Below are positions 1-9,652 of a stretch of DNA of 64,000 nucleotides, in pieces. The position numbers and the translations under genes were made by a program. Origin of the DNA: Stereum hirsutum FP-91666 SS1 (Eukaryota; Basidiomycota; Agaricomycetes; Russulales; Stereaceae); the NCBI RefSeq assembly GCF_000264905.1, contig NW_006763137.1:622719-686718 (forward strand). The letters are read 5' to 3'. The notes beneath the pieces were generated by a model, which saw only the letters and a program-made list of their open reading frames with translations, did not search any database and was not told the DNA's origin. Position 1 is the stretch's first letter. Each line of letters starts with the position of its first letter.

Positions 1-279
1 TAGGTTATACCAAAATTCATCAAAACAATGAGTTAATACCACAACAACCCTTCATTTTGATCTTTTATGTTATGGGAAAGGTATTAAATAAATCATTTTT
101 AAATCATTTAAATATTCGAGGGGGGGGGAGGGGGGTAAGGCCTTAAACGCGGAAGGTAAGATCCGGTAAGGAATTTTACGCGTGCCACCCCCTTGCGGCG
201 TACATACCCATGCTTTTCCCAACGGTGCGCAAAGTATGCGATATCGCAGAATATAGAGACTGGCATTGGCATGCGATTA
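1..279. other. AT-rich left edge and G tract, no gene
   Basis: The first 110 bases are AT-rich without a supported reading frame. They are followed at about 119-137 by a G-rich run interrupted by one A. No gene, RNA or promoter could be recognised. A mononucleotide run of this kind is a place where assembly length may be unreliable. Confidence 0.5.
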
Positions 280-434
280 GAGAGCGTGAAATCCGCGAGA
301 ATCTAAACTCGGAGATTGGAGCGAAACTCGATTGAGTTTCGCTCCACGGGCACGAGCGCTCACCACTGAGTTTGGAGTCTCAACCGTTCCAGTCTCGGCT
401 TTTGAGTTTCGATTTTGGGCGATTTCACGCTCTC
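280..434. mobile_element. MITE-like element with TA flanks
   Basis: The ends are inverted repeats: GAGAGCGTGAAATC at 280-293 is exactly complementary to 421-434, and similarity continues inward to about 31 bp (about 26 of 31 positions). The element is flanked by the dinucleotide TA at 278-279 and 435-436, as expected for Tc1/mariner-type insertion. Inside lies a perfect 12-bp hairpin (318-329 with 334-345, 4-base loop). At 155 bp it has no coding capacity, so it would be a non-autonomous derivative. No second copy was noticed in the window, so mobility is inferred from structure only. Confidence 0.55.
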
Positions 435-436
435 TA

Positions 437-1370
437 TTGCAAGTAAATATGCGAACAAGACAGATAAGTGGACAAAACCAGCGAGATGACTCTGTGCAGA
501 GTCTGTGATGCAAACAGGATGCGTGCGTGCGTGGAGGATCTAAACCATGCCGATGCCGTTGCCATGCTGTGTAAATACGAACACTGTGATAACAGAAAAG
601 GGGAAAGAAAGAAAAGACAGACACAGAGTAAGGAGAGTTTAACTATGCGGCACATGCATGCGTGCGTGCGATCAGACAGGGAGTGTAAGTAGTGCTCACA
701 AGGGATCAAGGATCAAGAATTGGGTCAAGAATCAGACAAGAGAAAAGAGACGGAGTAAGTCAGGATTAAAATGCGAGAAAAAGAATGTCAGGTGTTGAAG
801 TCAGAGTCAGGGAAAGAGAGCACGAACTTAGACGAGTAGTTGCGTAGGATCGAGCAGTCAGATAGATAGGCAGATAGGCAGAGAGTATGAGATGATACGA
901 GAGAGTGTGAGAGAGATGAAGATAAAGAGATCCTATATACTGTGGTGTGCGTCGTGCGTTGTAAGCCGGGCAGTGCAATGAAATGTATGCATGGAACGCA
1001 TAGCGATGTGTGGATCGGTCAAGATGAAATGCTGAATGTATGCGAGTCAAGAAAACGAAGAAAAAGTCAGGGATCGTGTGTGGTTGGGCCGGGACTGCGA
1101 GGGAAAGAGAAAAGAAAAGACTATCATACATATCTAAAAATGAATATCACGGACGATGAACGATGAGCGAGAAACAGGGTAAAAGAAAAAGAGAAAACCA
1201 AAGCGAGCCGAGCCAAGAAACACACGGCGATAAAAAGAAGACACAACCAAGCCAAAACACAGCCCATCCGATCGACACTCCCTCCGGCTAACGACCCACC
1301 ACGCCGTCACCGCAAGTCGTCCTCCAAGCGAGCCCCTGGGTCGACCACAAGAGCACGGGAGGCTTAAACG
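437..1370. other. Gene-free stretch downstream of the first gene
   Basis: This lies 3' of the minus-strand gene ending at 1371 and probably holds its 3' untranslated region. It is purine-rich on the plus strand with short GCGTGC repeats near 522 and 660. Open frames on either strand are short, of biased composition and without recognisable domains. Confidence 0.5.
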
Positions 1371-4300
1371 CTAAACCCCCACCCTCCCCTTCCATACCCT
1401 CCCACCCATCGTCCCGCTCTTACTCTCCGCGCCGACTATCCCGCCCATGCCCATACTGAACCTTCCTCTCGGCGGTGGTCCCCGGATGACATTCTTCGCT
1501 ACTGGTGGCTCGATGGGCTGGGACTCTGACTGTGGCTGGTGCTGTGGCTGGCAGTGGGATTTATCTTCCGAAGTGGCGGACTGGTCGGCGGGGATGGCGG
1601 TTGGAGGTAGGGAAGAGGGATGTGAACGAGTCGGTGACGACAGGGACGCCTTCGTCAAAGTCTTTGACCTCCCTCTCCATTCCTCGGCCGCCTCGTCTGC
1701 CTCATCGATCAAGAACTCAAGTTCGCCTTCGCCTTCCGATTCCACCTCTTTCACATGCACCTCCGCCTCATCATGCCTCCCCTCCTCCTCCTTCTCCTTC
1801 TCCCCCCTGCTCTTACCCTCGTCCTCCTCCTCCGTTTCCAGTTGCAGCTCCGGATTCGAATTCGAACCCTCCTTCACCATATGCATCTCCTCCAAATCCA
1901 CATCCACCGAATACTCCGTATGCGAATCCCACTCTCCCCCCTCTCCCTCTCCCCCTTTCACCGAATAATCCGTATGCGAATCATCCCCGTCCCCGTCCCC
2001 GTCCCCATCCGTCTCGCTATCACTGCCCCGCTGCTGCAGGGGCGAAGTCGACACGCGTAACTTCGAAGGGAGGCGTAACATCATCGGCCTGCCCGCCTTC
2101 GAGGTGGAGGTGGAGGTGGAGGACGTGGAGGGCAAAGCACTAAGATCCAAAGCCGATATATCTCGACTCGGGGGTAAACTCGAACTCGCGCCTTCGCCGA
2201 TGCGAGCTTTGAGGATGACACTGATACTGCCGAGGCCTTCGTCTGCTGCGTTCGTGATGTCGAGGGAGTCTGCTTCGTTCGTGATGTCGAGGGAGGTTGC
2301 TTCGTTGGGGATGGAGAGCGAGGCGGCCTCGTTCGTGATGTCGAAGGAGTCTGCCTCGTTCGTGATGTCGAGGGAGGCGGCCTCATTGGCGATTGCGAGG
2401 GAGTCTGCCTCGTTGGTGATTGCGAGGGAGTCTGCCTCATTGGCGATTGCGAGGGAGTCTGCTTCGTTATGGATGGCAAGGGAGTCGGCCTCGTGAAGCT
2501 CGAACGGCGACGGCACAGGCTCTGGCGACTCCAGCGCTCTCAATCGCAGTCCGAGTCGTCCCACCGTATTCTCTCTCTGCGCATCCTCCTCGTGACGTGG
2601 CGGGTTGATCGGGGGACTGGTACTCGAACTGGAGGAGCTGGAACTGGAACTGGAACTAACGATGTCCACTGAGCTGGAACGGGCGGCAGGCTTAAAGTTG
2701 GAGGTAGTGGAGAAAGCCCGCCTCGGCGAAACCTCCCTGGACCCCTCCATCGACACCGAAACCGAAGCCTCCCTCGAGCCTCGTCTACTCGAACTCCATG
2801 ACGAACATTCGCCGATACCCTCGATCTCGATCTCGATTTCTGGTTCCTCATCTTCCTCTTCCTCCTCGTCTTCTTCCTCTTCTTGTGGTTCCTCTTCTTC
2901 GTAATGTGGTGGATGTTGTGGGTGGTGTTCAGCATCATCGCCACCAAGATGCGCATTGACCGCATCGAGATCGAAGCCCATGTTCATGTTCGACGGGGGC
3001 GCGTCCCCGAGATCGATCTCGCTCAACTCTCCATCCGCATCCGCATCCGCGTCCCCTCTCTCCGAAGGCGACACAGAAGTCGAAGCCCCAAATTCGAGCG
3101 ATAACGCAGACCCAACCGTAATCGGCGTCACACCCACACCCGCACTCATACCAGTCCCCTGAGCCAAACAAGTCGGCGTCGCCTCCGCCTCCGCCTCCTC
3201 CTTCTCCTTCGACGCTGATGCTGTTTGTAGCGGTAAAGAACCTTGTTCTTTCCTCTGATGTGGCAAAGGGATGGAGAAATAGGAGAATGCGGTCGGGTCT
3301 GTACGTTGCTGTCGTCCGGAGGTGGAGGAGGAAGTGGAAGTGGAAGTGGAAGTGTTAGCAGAGGTCGAAGAATCTTCGCATGGCGTGACCACTATCGCGA
3401 TCTCTGACTGCTTCTCCTCCTCCTCCTCAGTCTCAGACTCATGTGCGAGACTCGCGCCCTTCCCCCCACCTAAAGGCGTCGACTCCGGCGTCGGCAATCC
3501 AGTCCCTGCGTCTTTCTCCCCTCCTCCTCCTCCTCCTCCTCCTCCTCCTCCTTCTTTCTGCTTGTCCGCACCGTCCGCGCCCTCAACTCCACTACTCTCG
3601 TCCAACAACGCCACGAACTGGAATTTCGGCTTCTCCCTCCCTTGTGCTCTTTGTCTCGCCAGTCCAGGCGGGGGCCACAGGTTCGAGCCTTGGATCTTGG
3701 GCGGGCCGAGATTCGAACCTTGGATCTTGGGCGGGCCGAGATTCGATCCCTGAATCCTAGGCGGCCCCGGTGGAGGTGCGGATGATTGAGGTGCAGGAGG
3801 AGAGAGAGGCGGCGTATGTGGTGGTGAAGGCGTTTGTGGATGCGATTGCGCTTGTGTAGGATTGGAAGCGTACCCCCCAAAACCGGACGCAGCCATCCTA
3901 GAAGCGAGGGACGACTTCTGTTGTGGCTGCGATTGTGTAGGTGTGGGCGGAGACCTCGAATACGAAACTGAAGAAGGATACGGCGGTATTGACGGAGCCG
4001 GCGGTGGTGGTGGTGTTGAATACGGCGGATAACACCTCGTAGCGAGGGGCGAGGGGCCTTTCGTGCTAGCTCCGACACCTAGGGCGTGGTTATGGCGAGA
4101 TGGGGAGCCGGGGGGACTGTGTACGGGCGAGACGTCCCTTGAACTATCTCTTGAGGAGAGTGGCGAACCCGTATGCGACGATGCAGCTGAACTCGTCTGC
4201 GAAGGTAAAGGCGAATGCACAGTCGCAGGCGTAGTCGACGAAGGTAAGAGCGGAACGAGACCTATAGGCACGTGACGGAGGTATTGGGGGCGGTTGGGGC

Positions 4301-5060
4301 GGGAGGCGGGGAGGAAGGGGTCTGGGGTTTGTTGGGCGCGCGGGAGGGAGAATTGGATTTGTTTGAGTTCGAGGAGGTCTCTGTGGGCGTGCAAGTGGAG
4401 TGGGGAGAGGGAGGAGAGGAGAGAGGAGAGAGAAGGTGCAAGGTGAGCGGAGATGATATAGATGGAGAGATGAGGAACGGAGAAGGAGGAGAGAGATAAT
4501 TATATTCGATGACGAGCGACGGGTCGTGTGACTGAAGTATCAGGTCATGGATGCCGTCGACGTTCGCAGACGGTCAGACGCTGTGGCACACGACATGGGG
4601 CAGAGGCCGAACGAACGGCGTCCGGACGATGATCCGACCGCATGTTTCAACCGACGCAGCGAATGCACAACTCCCCATTGCACAAAACAAATCCACAAAA
4701 CAAATGATAGAAAGAAAACACTGACTGATAGTTCAACCTAGGCGTGACCTCCGCAGGCGACCTATCCCACTCGTCCGCAACAAACACCTCGTTCGACCCC
4801 TCCTCGCAAAATTTCACGCTCTTCCTCCCACAGCCCACTGATGACGATGCGCTGTCGCATCGCTGCAACGACGGCGTCGCGGCCGGCGAGGGCTCCTTGG
4901 ACGATACATGGGAATCGGAAGGCGACGTCGACGACGATGTGGGCGAAGGCAGCTGCTGCTCGTTGTTGTGCTCGTGCACGCGAGCAGAGATGGAGTGAGC
5001 CAAGGGTGGGATGAGCGGTGGCGGACTTGGCGGTGGCGTGCGCTTCAAACAGCTTCGCAT
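1371..5060 (-). CDS. Large low-complexity protein, unknown function
   Basis: Two exons, 5060-4726 and 4380-1371, joined by a 345-bp intron (donor GTCAGT, acceptor CAG), give 1114 residues. The join is supported because it produces the continuous stretch LNYQDLLELKQIQ. The first 150 residues are the only part that looks like a folded or conserved segment, including KSVKFCEEGSNEVFVADEWD. The rest is Ser/Pro/Glu-rich with poly-Gly, poly-Ser and acidic runs and two in-frame minisatellites (nine 9-residue units, three 10-residue units). From memory similar N-termini occur in hypothetical proteins of other mushrooms, but I cannot name a function. No signal peptide or membrane segment is visible, so it is probably intracellular and largely disordered. 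The start is the first ATG of the frame and its context is clean. Confidence 0.75.
2250..2492 (-). repeat. 27-bp coding minisatellite, nine units
   Basis: Nine exact-length units of 27 bp encode EADSLAI(H/A/T)N and variants within the first gene. All units keep frame. Substitutions cluster at residues 3, 5, 6 and 8 of the unit, giving EAASLDITN, EADSFDITN and similar, while Glu1, Ser4 and Asn9 never change. Confidence 0.85.
3678..3767 (-). repeat. 30-bp coding repeat, three units
   Basis: Three head-to-tail 30-bp units encode GPP(R/K)IQGSNL inside the first gene, followed directly by WPP. The second and third units are almost identical at the DNA level, suggesting a recent duplication. Confidence 0.85.
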
Positions 5061-7090
5061 CGTTCCTTCGTTCGTCGTCGTGGACGTCCTCGCCTGTGAG
5101 TGTGTGTGTATGTACTGTCGTGTAAGGGAAGGGGATAAGTAGCAGCTGCTGTCTAGGAATGTTTGAGTTCTTGCTGTGCGTGGGGCCTCTGCGTTTCGTG
5201 CCCAAGGCCTAAATCACTCGATTGGCTCAGCGGATCGGGCTCCCCCGGGTCGTTCCGTCATTCCGCCTCGGGCGATGATTGGTCGTCAGGCTCCGACCTT
5301 GCGCGCTTGATGCGCCGTCCAATTAGCGGCGTGCCTCGATCGCGCCTCGACATCAACTCGACCTCGCCACCTCGCCTTTTACGCGTGTACGTCGATGTGG
5401 CCCTCAACGTCGTCCCCTCGAGGCCAACTTGGATCGTCCTCGAGGATGATTTTCTGCTGTTTTATTGTGCGACTCCATACAATGAGAGCGCCGAAACGAC
5501 GTTATCGCGCCTCCAACAACCCATCCAAAGCCGCTCCTCCCACCACTCCTCATTACTCTCTTCTTCTCCCCACCTTCCAATCTCCTCTTCTACTCTCCCC
5601 GGCTACCTAATCTTCCCCATGCCATCCAATCTTCCCCATCACTGCAGAAAATCCAGCGCCAAGTCTCTGGCCAAGCAAGGGTCCGGTAACTCAATCAACA
5701 CTCATCGATGATTCAAAGCGTCTCCCTTTCGATGGTCAGATGACCCGGATCAAGGGGCGTTACGTCCCGACGAGATATGCAAGACACATCAGGATGCAAG
5801 ACACGCGCGAGTTCGAGGACCCACTGTGTCAAGTCTTTTTGCATGTTTGGTTTCACTTACTGTGTCGGGTCCTTCTGCATGTTTGGTCTCATTCGGATCA
5901 TGCATCATGCTAAACGGCTTGCCATTGCTCTTGCCCTGTTCTGCTCTCGTCTCATCTCGTCAATTCCTGCCAGTACTAGTTCAACCTCTCAGTCTCGGGT
6001 CTTGAGCTTATCCTAGTACTCTATCTGACCATGCTACCCCGTTACACAACCGGGCTACTCATCGCTCCTCTCTCTCTTCTCGCTCGTTCACGTCCGTCCA
6101 TCGCGAGACAATATTAATAAGCTCTGATATGGCCCGTCTCCTAACACTTCCCGGCCTGTACTCACATGGACGTCGATTAAGTAGTGACTTGATATCCCCT
6201 GGGCTAACTTACCTCCGATCGACAATTAAAATCCCTCAGTCTGGTGTGTCTATTTTCTCAGGCGGACACGCCGACGCCAGCGTCTGGTGTGTCGATTTTC
6301 TCAGGCCGTTCGCACGACACGGACACGCCGACGCCAGCGCATAATCAACTCACTGGAATCTGCAGCAAGCTGCAAGCTTCAACCTCTTCCTTTGCCTCTG
6401 CCTGCCTCTATAAATCTCCGCGTTATCTCCGCCGATATACACACGAGATGAACGAGCCGGTCCGGTACTGTATAGGCATGGAAACTCGCTCGCCTTTGTA
6501 TCATAATCATAATCATATCATCTCTCATCCGGGTGTGAGTCTCTCATTCCGAGTCTCTCAGGTTCAGGATTTCGTGCTTTCGCGGTTTGAGGGCTCCGAT
6601 CACAAGTATCTGCAAAACGCGAAAGAGCCTCAAGCCAGTTCCATATCCGAGTCGTTGCGCTGTAAGTACTGTATACGGTGCATCTCGTTCAACTTCCCCT
6701 GTCTGTGATTCTCAGTCTGAGAGTAAATACCTCGCACCAGCCTAAGGTGCATGTCGCTCTTGTCAACTAGTACGGTCTCGGGTCTATCTGCTTAGGACCT
6801 AGGTGCTGTAGAACGCAGAACACTGCGGTTGTGTAGGAACGCCACGGTGTCCCCGAAGGTTGAAGCTTCAAGCTTGAAGGGTGAATTGCCGTATCGTCGT
6901 CCCTTTCCTGTGGACTCGAATGGCCGTCTGAATCTCATGGCCCTCCTGTGCTGTGGTAGCGTTATTGAAACCCTCCTCCGAATATGTCGTGATGTAGCGC
7001 TATGCTGCTACACTCACCACTATCGCTGTTTCTCTGCCTATTTCGAGTTGCTGTCGATGCAGACAAAAAAGAGTCTGCTATACAGGCAAA
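5061..7090. other. Intergenic region with a local duplication
   Basis: Upstream region of the minus-strand gene starting at 5060. Open frames here lack domains and typical intron structure. A TATAAA lies at 6409-6414 but no convincing gene follows it. A duplicated block sits at about 6240-6341 and is listed separately. Confidence 0.45.
6240..6341 (+). repeat. Imperfect tandem duplication
   Basis: Two adjacent copies of a block start with TCTGGTGTGTC(T/G)ATTTTCTC and end with CGGACACGCCGACGCCAGCG. The second copy carries about 14 extra bases (CCGTTCGCACGACA) in the middle. No coding role is apparent. Confidence 0.7.
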
Positions 7091-7097
7091 TTCATCA

Positions 7098-7208
7098 GGG
7101 ACACGTCCGGACTCGAACCGCATGCTTTTCGCAGATAGTAACATTATAAAGCAGACGAGAAAGATGTCTATATTGTGCGAATGTGTTAACCAGGTACACC
7201 ACATGCCC
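7098..7208 (-). tRNA. tRNA-like unit 1, intron-like insert
   Basis: Read on the minus strand: acceptor GGGCATG, D arm GTGT/ACAC with a GG-containing loop, anticodon stem TTCGC/GCGAA split by a long insert, T loop TTCGAGT, and 3' acceptor strand with G3-U70. The T stem has one mismatch (TGCGG against CCGGA). A-box and B-box promoters are intact. The anticodon loop begins ACAAT, so position 33 would be C rather than the near-universal U. Isotype is undetermined; acceptor and T arm resemble tRNA-Ala. Confidence 0.5.
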
Positions 7209-7436
7209 GTAACTAGCTCTCATACGCACATTTTCGATCCAGTGTTCTTTCCCGACTCCTTTGTGAGCTGTGGACCGACCGACCGAGTGAGTTCTTGAGT
7301 GGCGCCACACGAACATACTCACGCCACTCACTTGGACTCGTCCTGACTTACCAGTATCTTTCCTTCTCTGCCGATTAGTATCGATGTAGACGAAACAAAA
7401 CAAAACAAAACAAAGCTGACTTTGCCATTCTAACAT

Positions 7437-7546
7437 GGGACATGTCCGGACTCGAACCGGATACTTTCGCGGATGGCAACATCATAGAAACGCGAGAGGA
7501 AATGTTGATATTGTGCGAATGTGTTAGCCAGATACACCACATGCCC
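7437..7546 (-). tRNA. tRNA-like unit 2, intron-like insert
   Basis: Same fold as unit 1, with a fully paired T stem (TCCGG/CCGGA) and acceptor GGGCATG paired to CATGTCC through a G3-U70 wobble. Forty-four bases separate the two halves of the anticodon stem, that is a 7-base loop plus about 37 bases of insert. The loop begins ACAATAT. Downstream on the minus strand runs of TTTTG could act as a Pol III terminator. Confidence 0.55.
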
Positions 7547-7766
7547 GTAACTAGCTCTCATACGTACATTTTCGATCCAGTGTTCTTTCCCGGCTCCTTT
7601 GTGAGCTGTGGACCGACCGACCGAGTGAGTTCTCGAATGGCCCGCACGAACATACTCACGTCACTCACTTGGACTCGTCCTGACTTACCAGTATCTTTCC
7701 TTCTCTGCCGATTAGTATCGAGGTAGACGAAACAAAACAAAAAAGCTGACTTTGCGATTCTAACAT

Positions 7767-7874
7767 GGGACACGTCCGGGATCGAACCGGATGCGTTTCG
7801 CAGATGTCGACATCATAATCTGGACAAATGAAATGATATTGTGCGAACGTGTTGACCAGATACACCACATGCCC
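7767..7874 (-). tRNA. tRNA-like unit 3, intron-like insert
   Basis: Acceptor GGGCATG against CGTGTCC, D arm, anticodon stem TTCGC/GCGAA and T loop TTCGATC are all present. The insert differs from units 1 and 2 in its middle but keeps a small hairpin next to the 3' anticodon stem (GATGTCGACATC). The anticodon loop begins ACAATAT with C at position 33. Confidence 0.5.
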
Positions 7875-8134
7875 GTACGAGCCTTCATCCGTACTTCTTT
7901 TATCCAATGTTCTTTAATTTGTTCCTTTGTGGGGTGCGCTTTTGAGTGGCACCGCACGAACATACTCACGCCTCTGGAGCTGGTTGTGCCATTGACAACC
8001 AAATGTTAATGCCGTCAAATGACAGCGTTCAGCAGGACGATATTTGAGTGTTCTCTCGCTCAGTGGTGTTGTTGAGAATCTGGAAAGGATTGAGATTATC
8101 CGGACAGAAAAGGATTATGGCCGCCGTTGGCCAG

Positions 8135-8250
8135 TGGACATGTCCGGACTCGAACCGGATACTTTCGCGGATGGCAACATCATAAAATGGTGAGGCGGAA
8201 GAGAGATTTACATATTGTGCGAACGTGTTAACCAGATACACCACATGCCC
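8135..8250 (-). tRNA. tRNA-like unit 4, intron-like insert
   Basis: Well-paired acceptor (GGGCATG/CATGTCC, G3-U70), D stem GTGT/ACAC and T stem TCCGG/CCGGA, with A at the discriminator position as in tRNA-Ala. The insert is nearly identical to that of unit 5. It is followed on the minus strand by the second spacer class rather than the A/T-rich spacer. Confidence 0.55.
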
Positions 8251-8449
8251 GTACAAGCCTTCATCCGTACTTCATTTATCCAGTGTTCTTTAATTTGTTC
8301 CTTTGTGGGGTGCGCTTTTGAGTGGCACCGCACGAACATACTCACGCCACTCAAATTGAGCCCATCAAGACTTACCAGCCTTGATGTCTCCGTGTTGATT
8401 CGAAGATGATGTAGATAAGACAAAAAAGCTGACTTTGCGATTTTGACAT

Positions 8450-8565
8450 GGGACATGTCCGGACTCGAACCGGATACTTTCGCGGATGGCAACATCATAA
8501 AATGGTGAGGCGGAAGAGAGATTTACATATTGTGCGAACGTGTTAACCAGATACACCACATGCCC
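8450..8565 (-). tRNA. tRNA-like unit 5, intron-like insert
   Basis: Nearly identical to unit 4 across the whole tRNA body and insert. Fifty bases separate TTCGC from GCGAA, that is a 7-base loop and about 43 bases of insert ending in the hairpin GATGTTGCCATC. The discriminator is C. The near-identity to unit 4 points to a recent local duplication or gene conversion. Confidence 0.55.
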
Positions 8566-8843
8566 GTACAAGCCTTCATCCGTACTTCTTTTATCTAGTG
8601 TTCTTTAATTTGTTCCTTCGTGGGGTGCGCTTTTGCCAGTGAGTGGCACCGCACGAACATACTCACGCCACTCAAATTGAGCCCATCACGACTTACCAGC
8701 CTTGATGTCTCCGTGTTGATTCGAAGCTGATATAGATAAGACAAAAAAGCTGACTTTGCGATTTTGACATGGGACACACTATTTCTGCACCGATTGATAT
8801 CGATGTAAAGACACAATAAAAAACCAAACTGTACATTGTGTAC

Positions 8844-8953
8844 AGGACACGTCCGGAATCGAACCGGATACTTTCGCAGATGGCAACATCATAGAAACGC
8901 GAGAGGAAATGTTGATATTGTGCGAATGTGTTAGCCAGGTACACCACATGTCC
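8844..8953 (-). tRNA. tRNA-like unit 6 with altered acceptor
   Basis: As unit 2 in insert and T arm, but the 5' acceptor strand is GGACATG and the 3' strand CGTGTCC, so base pair 3-70 is A-U instead of G-U. The stem remains fully paired with wobble. Just upstream in plus coordinates (about 8765-8785) a spacer end runs straight into unrelated sequence without its tRNA-like part, a sign of a broken or recombined unit. Confidence 0.5.
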
Positions 8954-9167
8954 GCACATATACCAAGACATACCTTTTTACTCACCCACTAGTCTTCGCT
9001 CCTTTGTGAGCTCGGAGCGGTGGACCGACCGAGTAAGCTCCTGAATGTCTCCGCGCGAACGTACCTACGCCACTCACTTGAGCCAGGCCTGACTTGCCGC
9101 TGTCGACGTTTCTGTACCGATTAGTATCGATGCAGAACAAAGAAAATGTCGTGCACACCGAGCAACA

Positions 9168-9313
9168 GGACATATCCGGGATTGAACCGGATGCTTTTCG
9201 CGTATGGTTTGGGGCACATTGGGCGAATGTGTTAACCAGATACAGGGCCCATTTTGTACCCCGAATAAACTTACCTTACCTTACCTTACCTTACCTTACC
9301 TTACCACATGTCC
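9168..9313 (-). pseudogene. tRNA-like unit 7, interrupted
   Basis: The B box, anticodon stem and most of the D arm are present, but about 59 bases (about 9245-9303) ending in seven TTACC units are inserted between the D arm and the 5' acceptor strand GGACATG at 9307-9313. The insert separates the acceptor strand from the A box, so this copy should be non-functional as a tRNA. Confidence 0.6.
9271..9305 (+). repeat. TTACC microsatellite, seven units
   Basis: Seven perfect TTACC pentamers directly follow CCCCGAATAAAC inside the interrupted tRNA-like unit 7. A short unique segment followed by a pentamer tail resembles the 3' end of a retroposed element, but no coding part is present. Confidence 0.85.
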
Positions 9314-9564
9314 GTACCTCTACCCAGACATACCTTTTTATGGACTGCGAATCGCTCCTTTGTGAGCTATTGACCGAGTGGCACCGCACGAACATACTCA
9401 CGCCACACAAGCTGGTTGTGCCATCGATGACCATATGTCAATGCTGTTGAATAACAGAACTCAGCAAAGTTCTGTGTGAGTTATCTCTCGGTTAGTGGCG
9501 TTGTTGAGAATCTAGAAAGGACTGAGATTATCCGCAGAGAAAAACATGCCAACTACTATGCACG

Positions 9565-9652
9565 TAGACATGTCCGGAATCGAACCAGATGCCTTTCGCT
9601 AGCGTCACGAAGACCGCTGAGCGAAGGTAGTAACCAAATACACTACACGCCC
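9565..9652 (-). tRNA. tRNA-like unit 8, shortest insert
   Basis: The most tRNA-like member, 88 bases: GGGCGTG acceptor, D loop with GG, anticodon stem TTCGC/GCGAA, T arm CTGG/CCGG with loop TTCGATT, and 3' strand CATGTCT with A at the discriminator. Only 21 bases lie between the anticodon stem halves (7-base loop plus about 14). AGC, an Ala anticodon, stands at positions 34-36 in one register, but position 33 is then C. An alternative register gives CAG. D-stem pairing is imperfect. Isotype is therefore tentative. Confidence 0.5.

Larger units (their letters stand above)
7098..9652 (-). repeat. Tandem array of tRNA-like units
   Basis: Eight minus-strand tRNA-like units lie head to tail with 5' ends spaced about 315-390 bp. 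Between them the spacer also repeats: a box GAACATACTCACGCCACTC recurs at about 7311, 7648, 7956, 8334, 8657, 9056 and 9389, usually inside a GAGTGGC...GCCACTC inverted pair. Two spacer classes are present. One ends in A/T-rich runs such as the AAACAAAAC tract after the unit at 7437. The other, at about 7985-8130 and 9415-9560, contains GTTGAGAATCT(G/A)GAAAGGA. T runs on the minus strand about 40 bases past several units could end Pol III transcription. The array could be amplified tRNA genes or tandem tRNA-derived SINEs; the sequence alone does not decide. Confidence 0.8.

Noticed and set aside
1505..2143. Pro-rich frames on the plus strand opposite the first gene
   Set aside because: They are antisense shadows of a GC-rich low-complexity coding exon.
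5163..5711. A 182-codon open frame on the plus strand
   Set aside because: Composition is that of CT-rich promoter DNA, no domain, no intron structure, and it lies in the upstream region of the minus-strand gene.
6244..6708. A 154-codon open frame after the TATA-like site
   Set aside because: Most of it precedes the TATAAA, the sequence has no recognisable domain and begins within a tandem duplication.
7098..9652. The regular repeats might be a CRISPR array
   Set aside because: Period of 315-390 bp, tRNA-like folding of the repeat, conserved spacers and a eukaryotic context all exclude CRISPR.
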